NCBI RefSeq assembly: GCF_013409595.1
Contig: NZ_JACCBD010000001.1
Span: 930,001-994,000 of the forward strand
Origin: Leucobacter aridicollis
GTDB lineage: Bacteria > Actinomycetota > Actinomycetes > Actinomycetales > Microbacteriaceae
Direction: 5' to 3'
Length of the DNA stretch: 64,000 nucleotides
The translations under genes and the position numbers were made by a program. The notes under the pieces were generated by a model. That model was not told where the DNA came from. It did no database searches and saw only the letters and a list, made by a program, of their open reading frames with translations. This document shows, piece after piece, positions 23,866-32,365 of the stretch; position 1 is the stretch's first letter, and every line of letters begins with the position of its first letter.

Positions 23866-26800
23866 CTAGAACCCGCCATCACGACGGAACGAACCACGAG
23901 ACTGCGAACCCACCTCGCGCCGCACCACAGAATCCGCGCGACGATCCACATACCCGCCAAGCGCCGTACCGTCGTCCAAGACGATGTACAAGCGCTGGCC
24001 AGCAGTGATACCGCCGCCACCCTGCGAAGCAGCCGACAGGTCAAGTGCGTGACTCTTCGCACGCTGCCGCGACGCCTGCAACGAATCCCCAAACGAATCA
24101 GGGACACGGAACAGCGCCTCAGCCGCGCTCGCCACAATCGGCTGAGTCGCCTCAAGACCGCCAGCAAACCCCAAACCAGTCCACTGACCCAGGCCATCCA
24201 TGACCCGGCTTGGTGACTTGATCTTGAGGGTCCGCTTCACTGTCTGAGTGATGGTGTCAGCGATCTTCTGCGCCTGCGCCTGCAACGCTTTCTCCTGCGA
24301 CTGCAGCCCCTTGATGAGGCCCTTCGCAGAATCAATACCTGCCTGGTACAGGACAGCGCCCACCTGATCGCCGAGCGCCCCGCCCGCAGCATCAAGCTGC
24401 TTACGGAGATCGACCACCTGCTTCACGCCAGACTTACCCGACGCGAGCAACGCTTCCGCCGCACGCGAAGAACCAGTCGACGCGAACTGCTCGGTGAGCT
24501 CCTGCATCGACGCGCCGTCGAGCCCGAGACTCTTCAGCTTCGCAATCGTCTGCGCGAACGTCTTGGTCTGCTCGATACGCTTCGTTAGGTTAGCGACCAT
24601 CCCGGGGACCGTCGACTTCGAGGCGATACCGCCAAGGCCGTTGATCTTCTCCTGGATGCCCGCAGACCAGTCCGCCATCTGATCGGCAGACTCAGCAAGC
24701 ACCTTCTGAGCGGCAGCGAGTTTCTTCGCCACCTGTGCACGCTGCAACGCGATAGCGTTCAGCTTCGTCGTCTGTGCCGTGAGCTGCGCGATAAGCGCCG
24801 GCCCCTTCGACTTCCCAGGCGCACCAATCGTGGAATTGATTTGCGCGATCTGCTGACTGTAGTCCGCGATCTGAGCCGCGTATGCAGCCTTCGCCTTCGT
24901 GCCAGCCTTCGAAGTACGCCAGTTACCCAGCGCCTTATCGAGCTTCTTCTGCAGCGATGACCGCTCACCACCGAGCTGATCGAACCCAGTCACGACCGAA
25001 CGCACCAGGCGCTCTGTAGCCGTCCGTGTGGCCGCGACAGAACCCGTAATTCCGGCGCTCAAGCCAGCACCGATGTACTTACCGATCGTGCGGAACACAC
25101 GCGACGGCGAATGAATGTCGAGCTCACGGTTCGCGGTGCCAATGATCGCCGAAGTGACCTCACGCACCGCACCCTCAACACCAGAACGCCCGCCACGCAG
25201 CCCAGCAACAAGCCCATCAAGGACATTGCCGCCGACACCCTGCAGACCACCCGAACCAGACAACGCACGCATGAGCGCCTTGTAGCCTCGAGCCTCATCA
25301 TTCGTGAGGACCGCTTCCGGCTTCCCCGAGAGGTTCACTCCCACACCACCGTGCGGGATGATGCCGCCCTGATCGTAGAGCTTCGCCCCACCAATCGACA
25401 GCTTCTCAGTCGCCCAGTCCACGACGCTCTTTACGCCGGACTTCATGATTCCGCCCGCGGCTTCGATCCACATGCCGCCGCCAGGGAACGCCTTGCTGAA
25501 CGCGCCAGTCGCGAAGTCGATGAGACCACCGACCATGCTCATGACAGGGTTGATGCTCGAAGCCCCCGAAAGGTACGGCGCCGGGTCTGTCGGGTTCCCG
25601 TTCCGCAACACCTCGAAGTGAAGGTGCGGGCCAGTCGAGTTACCGGTTGAACCCTCGTACCCGATGACCTGGCCGGCCTTCACGACCTGGCCGAGCTTCA
25701 CCGCAACGTTGGCAAGCATGTGCGCGTAACGCGTTGACATGCCGCCGCCATGATCGAGGTCGACCATGTTGCCGTAATTCACGTGGTAGAACTGCTTCGA
25801 AACGATCCCGTCAGCGGCCGCCTGGATTGGCGTGCCTTGGGGCTTCGCGAGGTCGATACCAGTGTGGTTCGGGTAACCCATCCAGTTCGTCGTCACAACA
25901 GCGCCTGGCAGTGGGTGAACGAGTCCACCCCTCTTATAGCCAGGTACTGAACCGAATCGGTTCATGTGATCGAGCAAGCCTGGATGGCGCGCCTCGATCG
26001 CGCGACGCGACGCGGACCGGATGACATGCTCGTCACCGTGGACGACGCCAGCGACCGCGTTCGCAGAGATGTTGCCGGTGTACCCGCCGTCAGAGAAACC
26101 CTTTGGCAAGGACACCTTTGAGAGGTTCACTCCCGGGATCTTGTTCATCGTCCCGATCAGCCCGTTGATGACTGTCTCAACGACGAAGCGGACGGGCTTC
26201 TTCGCGATCTCCTTGATCGCCTCCCACGCCGTCTTAATGCCGTCGCGAGCGGCCTCGAACGCCTTCTTCGGGTCGCTCTTCACAATCCGAACCATCGTGT
26301 CGATGACCGGCTTGATGCCGTTCTTCCAAACACTGTCGATGACAGCTTTGATGCCATTCCAGACTGGCGCGATCACCGTGTCACGCAGCCAGGTAAATAC
26401 CGGGCCGAGCGTGTTCTTGATGATCGCCCACATCGCGTCAAATACGGGCTTGATAAAACCGACCCATACCGACCGGATGATTGCACCGATGAAGTTGAAT
26501 GCCGGCTGCACGGCGTTGGTCCATAGCCAGGACACGATGTTTCCGATGACCACGAAGTACGCCTTGATGAGCCCGAAATAGGGCTTCACAATCGTGTTCC
26601 ACAACCAGCCGACGATCTTGCCGATCGCATCAAACACCGGCTTCAGGATCGCCTCATAGACGCCAACAAAAATGCCCGCCATGACAGCGAACGCGAAGCT
26701 GATGAACTGGAACGTCGGTTGCAGGATTGTCTGCCAAATCCAGGTGACAACCGCGGCCACGCCGTCAAAAACGGGCTTTAGGACTGTCTCCCAAACGGTC

Positions 26801-28206
26801 TTGAAGAACCCGGAAACGTTCGCCCACGCCTCACCCAAGAAACGGGTGAACTCGCCCCAGATCGCCTTGCCCGTGTCGGTCTGAGTGACGAACCACACAA
26901 GAGCGCCAACCAGGGCCGTTACTGCAGTGATCACTAGCCCGATTGGGTTGGCCTTCAGCGCTACGTTAAGGGCTCGCTGGGCAATGGTGGCGCCGCTAGT
27001 CGCAACAGTTGACGCGACAATTGCGATCTTGCTCCGCAACGAGAGCGCTTCGTTTGCACGCAGCGAAGCAATGAGGCGAACTAGCGACGAATTCTGAATC
27101 GCGTATGCGGCAGCACCGATCTTCGAAGCGATCCCGCTTGCATAGGTGGCGCCGATTGCCCCATACGAGGCCGCTGCATAGGCCACCTTCACTGCTCGGA
27201 CGAGTTGCACCGCCTTGTAGTAGGCGACCAAAGCGCCTACAACTGCGGTCGCCGGGATTAGCCAATCCTTATTCGCTGCCGCCCACTCTCCGACAGCAAG
27301 CGCAACATCAATGACGCCAATTGCTGCGGGCCCGAGAGCGTTCGCGATCTGAGTAGCTCCAACCAGAAATGCGTCGATTGTTGGCTTGAGTTTCTGGATG
27401 ATGGTCGCAAGGTTGCGGGTGATCGCAGTTTGCAGGTTCGCCCAGCCAGTGCCGATGCCGTCAGTCGAGTCACGGGCTTGCTGCTCAAACGAGGCAAACG
27501 CCCCAACGCCCTCGGAGTTCAGCTTCAGTACGGCGTCGTTGAACTCGGCGAATGTGACTTTGCCTGACTTCATGGCCTCATAGAGATCCATCGACTTGTT
27601 GCCCGCACCAAGGAGGGACACGGATAGCTGATCCATCTGGCCAGGCATGGCGGCGACCATCGAGCGCCACGCGGCCATGTCGACCTTGCCGATCGCGAGC
27701 ATCTGGGTGTACTGCTCCATGGCGTTCGCCTGAATGTCCGTGCTCTTACCGCCAGCAAGGAGCGCATTGTTTAGCGCCAGTGAAAGGTCAGTGGCTTCGC
27801 CGAGCCCACCTGTCAACGGGGCGAGCTGCTGCACCATCCCTGCCATCGAATCGAGCGAGGTCGGCAGGCCTTTGAGCCCGTCGGACATCTTGTTGATCGA
27901 CTTGGTGGCGTCCTTGGCGGAGTAGCCAAGGTTCTTCATGATCTTCGGAAAGTTGTTCATGGTGTCGACACGCTTCACCGCGTCGCCGATCGCGCCAGTG
28001 ACCATGCTCACTGCCTTCGACGTCGCTACTGCAACAGCGCCACCAATGGCACCTGTTAGTGCCGCCCCAATCGACTTACCGTTGTCGGCAAGGACCCGCT
28101 GAGTGTCGCTGCCGCCAAGCGCTCGGTTAATGTCTGCGCCAACCCCGGGCATCTTTACCTGCAGCGTTACGTATGCGCTTGCAATCTCAGCTCCAGTAAC
28201 CGCCAT
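23866..28206 (-). CDS. Tape measure protein with internal M23 peptidase domain
   Basis: ATG 28206 follows GGAGGTG; the protein is 1,446 aa. It has helical ends, hydrophobic segments near residues 320-480 and repeated Trp-rich helices at about 480-640 (VWETVLKPVFDGVAAVVTWIW and several variants), as in tape measures of long-tailed phages. Around residues 780-890 HTGIDLAKPQG, YAHML and GPHLHFEV form an M23 peptidase, suited to local wall cutting during DNA entry. It sets tail length. The gene follows the chaperones and a small neck-like gene, interrupted by a plus-strand moron. Confidence 0.92.
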   Translation of the reverse strand: MAVTGAEIASAYVTLQVKMPGVGADINRALGGSDTQRVLADNGKSIGAALTGAIGGAVAVATSKAVSMVTGAIGDAVKRVDTMNNFPKIMKNLGYSAKDATKSINKMSDGLKGLPTSLDSMAGMVQQLAPLTGGLGEATDLSLALNNALLAGGKSTDIQANAMEQYTQMLAIGKVDMAAWRSMVAAMPGQMDQLSVSLLGAGNKSMDLYEAMKSGKVTFAEFNDAVLKLNSEGVGAFASFEQQARDSTDGIGTGWANLQTAITRNLATIIQKLKPTIDAFLVGATQIANALGPAAIGVIDVALAVGEWAAANKDWLIPATAVVGALVAYYKAVQLVRAVKVAYAAASYGAIGATYASGIASKIGAAAYAIQNSSLVRLIASLRANEALSLRSKIAIVASTVATSGATIAQRALNVALKANPIGLVITAVTALVGALVWFVTQTDTGKAIWGEFTRFLGEAWANVSGFFKTVWETVLKPVFDGVAAVVTWIWQTILQPTFQFISFAFAVMAGIFVGVYEAILKPVFDAIGKIVGWLWNTIVKPYFGLIKAYFVVIGNIVSWLWTNAVQPAFNFIGAIIRSVWVGFIKPVFDAMWAIIKNTLGPVFTWLRDTVIAPVWNGIKAVIDSVWKNGIKPVIDTMVRIVKSDPKKAFEAARDGIKTAWEAIKEIAKKPVRFVVETVINGLIGTMNKIPGVNLSKVSLPKGFSDGGYTGNISANAVAGVVHGDEHVIRSASRRAIEARHPGLLDHMNRFGSVPGYKRGGLVHPLPGAVVTTNWMGYPNHTGIDLAKPQGTPIQAAADGIVSKQFYHVNYGNMVDLDHGGGMSTRYAHMLANVAVKLGQVVKAGQVIGYEGSTGNSTGPHLHFEVLRNGNPTDPAPYLSGASSINPVMSMVGGLIDFATGAFSKAFPGGGMWIEAAGGIMKSGVKSVVDWATEKLSIGGAKLYDQGGIIPHGGVGVNLSGKPEAVLTNDEARGYKALMRALSGSGGLQGVGGNVLDGLVAGLRGGRSGVEGAVREVTSAIIGTANRELDIHSPSRVFRTIGKYIGAGLSAGITGSVAATRTATERLVRSVVTGFDQLGGERSSLQKKLDKALGNWRTSKAGTKAKAAYAAQIADYSQQIAQINSTIGAPGKSKGPALIAQLTAQTTKLNAIALQRAQVAKKLAAAQKVLAESADQMADWSAGIQEKINGLGGIASKSTVPGMVANLTKRIEQTKTFAQTIAKLKSLGLDGASMQELTEQFASTGSSRAAEALLASGKSGVKQVVDLRKQLDAAGGALGDQVGAVLYQAGIDSAKGLIKGLQSQEKALQAQAQKIADTITQTVKRTLKIKSPSRVMDGLGQWTGLGFAGGLEATQPIVASAAEALFRVPDSFGDSLQASRQRAKSHALDLSAASQGGGGITAGQRLYIVLDDGTALGGYVDRRADSVVRREVGSQSRGSFRRDGGF

Positions 28207-28236
28207 GCGGCACCTCCAAATTGATAGGCTCAGCGC

Positions 28237-28962
28237 ATGGCTGAGAATGGAACCATCACCGCGGACGGGCACACGGGAAGAGTCCTGTTTGACGGCAGCA
28301 CGATCCAGATCGAGCGCCCAGGGCTTCGAGGGAAGATCGGGTACGGAGGCAAGCCGACATCGATCAACGCCAACGCGGTGACACAGGTTTGGTTCGCGCA
28401 TCCCTCGGAGAAGGCAAACGGGTCAATTGCGTTTCTGACGCCTGGACACCCGCAAGTACTTAAAGGGCTTGACTCGCACTCGGTGCTCTTCACGGCAAAG
28501 CAAGCGCCGCATTTTGTTGAGCTCCGCGATGCAGTGAATGCGCTGGTGCGGTCCCGAAGCGAAGGAGCCAAGGCGGCGCTCGCTGAGCAGGCTGCGGCCC
28601 ACGCCACCGAGAAAGAAATCACATCTCGGAGCTTTGAAGTCATTAGCTACGCAGGCCATAAGGTGTCGGGTGGCTTGTTTGCAACGCCAACTGGTGCAAA
28701 ATCAATCGCAGGGGCTTCGGCGTTGTTCGAGTCTGGCGCCGACCATTCGAGGCCCACACTCACTCGGATCGGGGCCGGAGCGGTTATTGCAGGGCCAGCA
28801 GGCGCAATCGTCGGAGGACTCTTCAAAAAGAACACTGCCAAGGGCTACGTGACAGTCGAGTTCCCAGACGGAGAAGCTGTAATTATCGAAGGCCCAGCAA
28901 AAGACGAAACCAAGATGCGCCAGTTCGCGGCAGACGTGAACAGAATCGCGGCATCGTCGTGA
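28237..28962 (+). CDS. Second plus-strand moron, 241 aa, PH-like/DUF4429-type
   Basis: Divergent from the tape measure gene and inserted between it and the tail chaperones. Residues 15-110 (GRVLFDGSTIQIERPGLRGK... HFVELRDAVNALV) resemble the PH-like domains annotated DUF4429 in Actinobacteria; the later half repeats a beta-rich pattern after a glycine/alanine-rich hydrophobic stretch (GAGAVIAGPAGAIVGGLF). TAGGCT at 28225-28230, six bases before ATG, suggests a leaderless lysogenic transcript. Function unknown. Confidence 0.65.
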   Translation: MAENGTITADGHTGRVLFDGSTIQIERPGLRGKIGYGGKPTSINANAVTQVWFAHPSEKANGSIAFLTPGHPQVLKGLDSHSVLFTAKQAPHFVELRDAVNALVRSRSEGAKAALAEQAAAHATEKEITSRSFEVISYAGHKVSGGLFATPTGAKSIAGASALFESGADHSRPTLTRIGAGAVIAGPAGAIVGGLFKKNTAKGYVTVEFPDGEAVIIEGPAKDETKMRQFAADVNRIAASS

Positions 28963-29037
28963 GTTCCCTCGCCAAGCTTCGGAGACGCAGGCAGCAGTCC
29001 AGCTAGAAGACGGCCGCCGCCTGCGCCCATAGTGCGT

Positions 29038-29292
29038 CTACGAACCCTCGAGAGCCCTCAACAGCGCGATCCGGTCAGCGTCAGAAAGGCGCACACCCTC
29101 ACGGGGCTGGACATACGCGCGGGCAGTACGGCGGCTCGGGCGCTTCCCCTGGACGACCATCTCAAACTTTGATCCCGCCGCTGCGCTCACCCGTGCAGCT
29201 TGCTCGTTAACACGCGACTGCACGGGCGCAGATGTCATGAGCTTGTTCAGCCCGGTGAGCTTGAGCTTCACCTTCACATCGCGTCTTGCCAT
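29038..29292 (-). CDS. Small neck/tail-completion protein (HK97 gp10-like)
   Basis: An 84-aa basic protein: VKLKLTGLNKLMTSAPVQSR, AARVSAAAGSKFEMVVQ and TARAYVQP match the short gp10-like connector proteins of actinophages, which close the head-tail joint. It is normally between the head-closure and tail-terminator genes; here it lies after the chaperones. That displacement weakens the call. Confidence 0.55.
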   Translation of the reverse strand: MARRDVKVKLKLTGLNKLMTSAPVQSRVNEQAARVSAAAGSKFEMVVQGKRPSRRTARAYVQPREGVRLSDADRIALLRALEGS

Positions 29293-29301
29293 GGTGTCCG
29301 C

Positions 29302-29676
29302 CTATCCGTTGATCCGGTTCTGCATCGAAGCGAGAGCGCGAGCTCGCGACGCCCGTTTTTCCTCGGCGCGGGCCTTCGCCACTTCCGCGTCCCGTTCACC
29401 CTTGGGCGCGTCCGGGAAGGGCGGTGCGCTCCTCTTCCCGGCTGTCTGAGCGATCTGCGCGTTCAGGAGGTGCTCGACATTCACAAGGTGTTCTTCCTGG
29501 GCTGTCAGGGCAGCCCAGCCGCCCACCCAACGGTGAACCGCGCCACCGCGAGGCAGATGGACTGCGAAGTCTGCAACGTCGAGCACTGGGATTCGCCCCT
29601 CGTACATGTCGGTGAGGCACACGCCGTAGACACGCTGCAGGTCAGCGTTCAAACGAGCACGTGCCTCACCGATCAA
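29302..29676 (-). CDS. Tail assembly chaperone, downstream part (T of G-T)
   Basis: A 124-residue frame in the -1 phase of the upstream chaperone gene. It begins with TTG and probably has no start of its own; it is reached by ribosomes slipping at A-AAA-AAC (29700-29694). Content is typical: GWAALTAQEEHLVNVEHLL, then a charged tail. The fusion protein (29302-30098) chaperones tape measure assembly, as G-T does in lambda. Confidence 0.75.
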   Translation of the reverse strand: MIGEARARLNADLQRVYGVCLTDMYEGRIPVLDVADFAVHLPRGGAVHRWVGGWAALTAQEEHLVNVEHLLNAQIAQTAGKRSAPPFPDAPKGERDAEVAKARAEEKRASRARALASMQNRING

Positions 29677-29687
29677 GCCGACGAGCG

Positions 29688-30098
29688 TTAGGAGTTTTTT
29701 TCGCCGACCTTCTCCGCAATCGCGTTGAGAAGCTCGCCGGCCTGCTCTGCGCCAGCATCGGGGTTCTTATCGAGGAACTCCTCGAAGCTCTTGTCTCCGA
29801 TGACGCGGCGCAGTGCTGAGGTGATCTGATTGCGCTCGAGCATGTCGAGGGTACGCAGAGATCCGAGCGAGCCGCGCGTGGTCGTGAACGTCACACCCGC
29901 GTGCTCGATCGTCACAAGGTCAGCGTCTGCGGGCTTGTGGTCCTGCGGCTTGGCGGGCGAGCGGTCACGCGTGGAGAGCGCCGCCTCGGCGTGCTCGATC
30001 TGAGCGTCTCGAGCTTCGAGCTCGCGAACCTTCGCTCGCAGTTCGTCCAGCTCATCAGCTTCGATCGCTGCGGGCGAGTGATCAGTGGTTTCAGTCAT
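29688..30098 (-). CDS. Tail assembly chaperone, upstream part (G)
   Basis: A 136-aa acidic protein that follows the major tail protein. The C-terminal domain (GSLRTLDMLERNQITSALRR... NAIAEKVGEKNS) is typical of actinophage chaperones. The last codons GAA-AAA-AAC form a slippery heptamer. GGAG lies before ATG 30098. Confidence 0.82.
   Translation of the reverse strand: MTETTDHSPAAIEADELDELRAKVRELEARDAQIEHAEAALSTRDRSPAKPQDHKPADADLVTIEHAGVTFTTTRGSLGSLRTLDMLERNQITSALRRVIGDKSFEEFLDKNPDAGAEQAGELLNAIAEKVGEKNS
29694..29700 (-). promoter_or_regulatory. -1 ribosomal frameshift site
   Basis: On the minus strand the heptamer A-AAA-AAC lies in phase two codons before the stop of the upstream chaperone. 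A -1 shift continues CTC CTA ACG... into the second chaperone frame, verified by phase. Frameshifting between tail chaperones is conserved in long-tailed phages. Confidence 0.88.
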
Positions 30099-30148
30099 GG
30101 TGACTCCATTTCTTTGAAAGATGTTGTGTGTGACTCAGCGGGGGGTGT

Positions 30149-30181
30149 GCCTGGGGCGCGGAGTCACCACGCGCCCCAGGC
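30149..30181 (-). terminator. Strong terminator after the major tail gene
   Basis: Perfect 12-bp arms GCCTGGGGCGCG and CGCGCCCCAGGC with a nine-base loop, eight bases past the major tail stop. It probably lets the major tail gene be made in excess of the chaperones. Confidence 0.8.
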
Positions 30182-30188
30182 GGTCTAG

Positions 30189-30758
30189 TTACGGGACGGT
30201 GACCGCAGCCTCAACGAACGCCGGAGCGTTGGTCAGGATGTAGTCCTTCCCGACCGACTCGAGAGTTACTTCCTTGCCGGCAGCGTCCTCGTTGTTCGAG
30301 GACTGGTCGCCACGCTCGGACACCTGCCCGAGCTCGATGCAGCGACGCTCAACAACGTCACCGTCGTGCTTCTCAATTACGGCAGTGCCCTCGACAACGC
30401 CGACAGCCTCAGGGATGTCGATACGAGCACCAGTGCCGGCCTTCACGACCTTGTCGGCCCCGTAGTACAGCTCCGCGGCGAGTGGCGAGTTCTCAAGCAT
30501 CGTGAAGCCAATGGTTTTCTCGGTCGACGTGTTCGTGACACGAACTGTCTGACCGCCAGGCCAGCCCTTGATCTTGTTCGTGTCGACCGAGAGCCCCTCG
30601 TTGACGCCATCCTCTGAGAGGATCCCGACTGGCGTGAATGCTGGGTCGAGCGCCTCATCAAAAGTCTCGGGGAGCGCAGTGCCCTTAGGCGCCCAGAAAA
30701 CGGCACCGCCAAGCGAACCCCAGACGCGGACATCATCCTTTGTGTAAAGTTCAGCCAT
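30189..30758 (-). CDS. Major tail protein
   Basis: A 189-aa protein beginning MAELYTKDDVRVWGSLGGAV after a strong AAGGAGGTGG. The body is beta-rich (PVGILSEDGVNE, QTVRVTNTSTEKTIGFTMLEN), as expected for the tail-tube subunit, and is followed by a strong terminator and chaperone genes, its usual place. No added Ig-like domain is present. Confidence 0.85.
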   Translation of the reverse strand: MAELYTKDDVRVWGSLGGAVFWAPKGTALPETFDEALDPAFTPVGILSEDGVNEGLSVDTNKIKGWPGGQTVRVTNTSTEKTIGFTMLENSPLAAELYYGADKVVKAGTGARIDIPEAVGVVEGTAVIEKHDGDVVERRCIELGQVSERGDQSSNNEDAAGKEVTLESVGKDYILTNAPAFVEAAVTVP

Positions 30759-30966
30759 TCTTGGCCACCTCCTTGGTTGCGGGAGCAGGCTTCGGGGAAT
30801 CCTTGCCAGCGCCCTTCGATTCGATGTCGCCCGGCGCTTCTGCCGCACGAACCTTGCCTGCCGCGATCAGGTCACGAGCAAGCCCGTGGGACACCTCGAT
30901 CACCTCGCCGCGCTTGCGTTCCTTGCCGTCAATCTCCTGACGGTTCACCACCTGGACATGCGTCAT
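30751..30966 (-). CDS. Small protein before the major tail gene, 71 aa
   Basis: ATG 30966 follows AAGGAGG. The first 45 residues (MTHVQVVNRQEIDGKERKRG... LARDLIAAGKV) recall short head-tail proteins with a KOW-like start; the tail is Pro/Lys/Ala-rich. Its stop overlaps the major tail start. Exact role unknown. Confidence 0.55.
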   Translation of the reverse strand: MTHVQVVNRQEIDGKERKRGEVIEVSHGLARDLIAAGKVRAAEAPGDIESKGAGKDSPKPAPATKEVAKNG

Positions 30967-30992
30967 CGGCGGCACCTCCTTGAAATGAGAAA

Positions 30993-31011
30993 GGCCCCCA
31001 GTTAGGGGGCC
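30993..31011 (-). terminator. Terminator after the tail terminator gene
   Basis: On the minus strand GGCCCCC-TAACT-GGGGGCC is followed by TTTCTC. The hairpin overlaps the stop codon at 31002. Confidence 0.75.
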
Positions 31012-31385
31012 GAGTAGCCGCGTAGCCGCAGCTCGAATGTGAATTGGTAACGGGGCGACCCATCTACCGGATCTGGGGCGTGGGCAAGCCCGCCGATCTC
31101 GACACGCTTGTACACGGGGACACCACCAAGCGTGGTGAGCGAATGGAAGTAGCGCTTCACCCCGGCTGCGAGACTCCAAGCGTCATCCCAGGTGGCGCCC
31201 CACACGAAACAGGTGACCATCGGCCGGTCGGTCAGCATCCTTGAGGTGCCGCCAACTCGGATCAGGTGCACGAACTCTGCCGGTCGCGGGCTCTCCACCT
31301 CGACACCGCACGCAGTCCCGAAGCGGGCACGTACGAGCTCGATGAGTTCCAGCTCGGCATTAATGAACTCGTAGGGCGCTTCCAT
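31002..31385 (-). CDS. Tail terminator protein
   Basis: A 127-aa protein (MEAPYEFINAELELIELVRARFG..., TSRMLTDRPMVTCFVWG, RYQFTFELRLRGY) with the alpha/beta pattern of lambda gpU-type and actinophage terminators, which cap the tail tube and join it to the head. ATG 31385 overlaps the upstream stop, with GGAGGG in front. Confidence 0.75.
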   Translation of the reverse strand: MEAPYEFINAELELIELVRARFGTACGVEVESPRPAEFVHLIRVGGTSRMLTDRPMVTCFVWGATWDDAWSLAAGVKRYFHSLTTLGGVPVYKRVEIGGLAHAPDPVDGSPRYQFTFELRLRGYSAP

Positions 31386-31714
31386 CAGCCCTCCACTCGT
31401 GAGAGTCGAACACGGACGCCTGCATCGAAGCCGAACGGGCCGAACCGGTAATCGTCTGGCTCGCCCTGCACGAACCACTCGACCCCGTTCACGACGAGCT
31501 TGTCTCGATGCTTCGTGGGGGACGAACGGCAGTACACGTCCAGTTCGTGCTTGGTGCCGGTCTGCTCCGCTCGAACCACATCGTCAGGGGCTGGTGGCCC
31601 CCACCCGAACACTTCGAGGTCGACAGCCGGTTTCCATGACTCCTTCGGGGCCATCCCGCCAGTCGACATTAGGCGTTCGCGGTACCCGACGGTGAACCGT
31701 TCACGGATCAGCAT
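31385..31714 (-). CDS. Head closure/stopper protein
   Basis: About 109 aa from ATG 31714 (GTG 31723 is an alternative three codons earlier). The beta-rich end (DKLVVNGVEWFVQGEPDDYRF... VRVRLSRVEG) is characteristic of head-closure proteins after the Gp6-like adaptor. It should plug the portal and receive the tail. Confidence 0.7.
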   Translation of the reverse strand: MLIRERFTVGYRERLMSTGGMAPKESWKPAVDLEVFGWGPPAPDDVVRAEQTGTKHELDVYCRSSPTKHRDKLVVNGVEWFVQGEPDDYRFGPFGFDAGVRVRLSRVEG

Positions 31715-32084
31715 TGGTTCCACCCATCCGCACGGTGAAAGCTCGCTGTCGACCGCATCCGAGCATTCCGGCGTGCTTCGAAGTGATGAACAGGTCGGAG
31801 GAATCCCGGTAGGACACTTGCTGCGAGAACGGGCCAGCTGTCAGGTTGAGAGCCGACACGTTTGCGCCGTCACCGGGAGACTGAAGCACTGTTTTCACCA
31901 TGTCGCACACGACAATCCGCAGGATGCCAGGGTCAACGTTTGCGACGTCGGGTGCACGCGCTCGGACCATCGCAGAGGCGTCCTCAAGAAGTACTTCGGC
32001 GTGATCCTCTGCACCCAGCGGGAAGTCAGGCCAGCGCTTCTTGAGGTCGTCAACAGTCGCGTAGACCTCAGGTTCGTCTGCCAT
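31701..32084 (-). CDS. Head-tail connector (Gp6/Gp15-like)
   Basis: A 127-aa protein: ATVDDLKKRWPDFPLG... VLLEDASAMVRARAPDV... ILRIVVCDMVKTVLQSPGDG is the typical helical adaptor that attaches to the portal ring, and GPFSQQVSYRDSSDLFIT is its loop region. AGGAGG precedes ATG 32084. Confidence 0.82.
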   Translation of the reverse strand: MADEPEVYATVDDLKKRWPDFPLGAEDHAEVLLEDASAMVRARAPDVANVDPGILRIVVCDMVKTVLQSPGDGANVSALNLTAGPFSQQVSYRDSSDLFITSKHAGMLGCGRQRAFTVRMGGTNADP

Positions 32085-32105
32085 GCAAACCTCCTAGAAG
32101 GATGC

Positions 32106-32132
32106 GGGGGCCAGCTGACTATGCTGACCCCC
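32106..32132 (-). terminator. Hairpin between AT-hook protein and connector
   Basis: GGGGGcCAGC pairs with GCTGaCCCCC with one mismatch and a seven-base loop. It lies in the 59-bp gap between 32084 and 32144 and may moderate readthrough from the abundant capsid transcript. Confidence 0.55.
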
Positions 32133-32143
32133 GACATGCTTGA

Positions 32144-32365
32144 TTAGTCCTGTTCCGACTTCCGAGGACGCCCCGGCTTGCGCTTCATTGGGGCCTCAGC
32201 CTCAGCCTCAGCCTCAGCCTCGGGCTCGGAAGCTTCGATGAGTGCCTCGCTCGGGAAGATCTCACCTGCGCTCTCCGCTGTCCACCCAGTAGCGAGCAGT
32301 CGAGCAGCAGTGTCATCGTCAGGGAGCGTCACGATGACGCCAGACGCATTCCGGTAACGGGGCAT
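32144..32365 (-). CDS. Small capsid-associated protein with AT-hook, 73 aa
   Basis: Follows the capsid gene with an ATGA overlap. After a short folded start it has an acidic Glu-Ala repeat (EAEAEAEAEAP) and a classical AT-hook (KRKPGRPRK). The repeated codons make another short hexanucleotide array. It may bind DNA in the filled head or help capsid assembly; function is inferred. Confidence 0.65.
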   Translation of the reverse strand: MPRYRNASGVIVTLPDDDTAARLLATGWTAESAGEIFPSEALIEASEPEAEAEAEAEAPMKRKPGRPRKSEQD

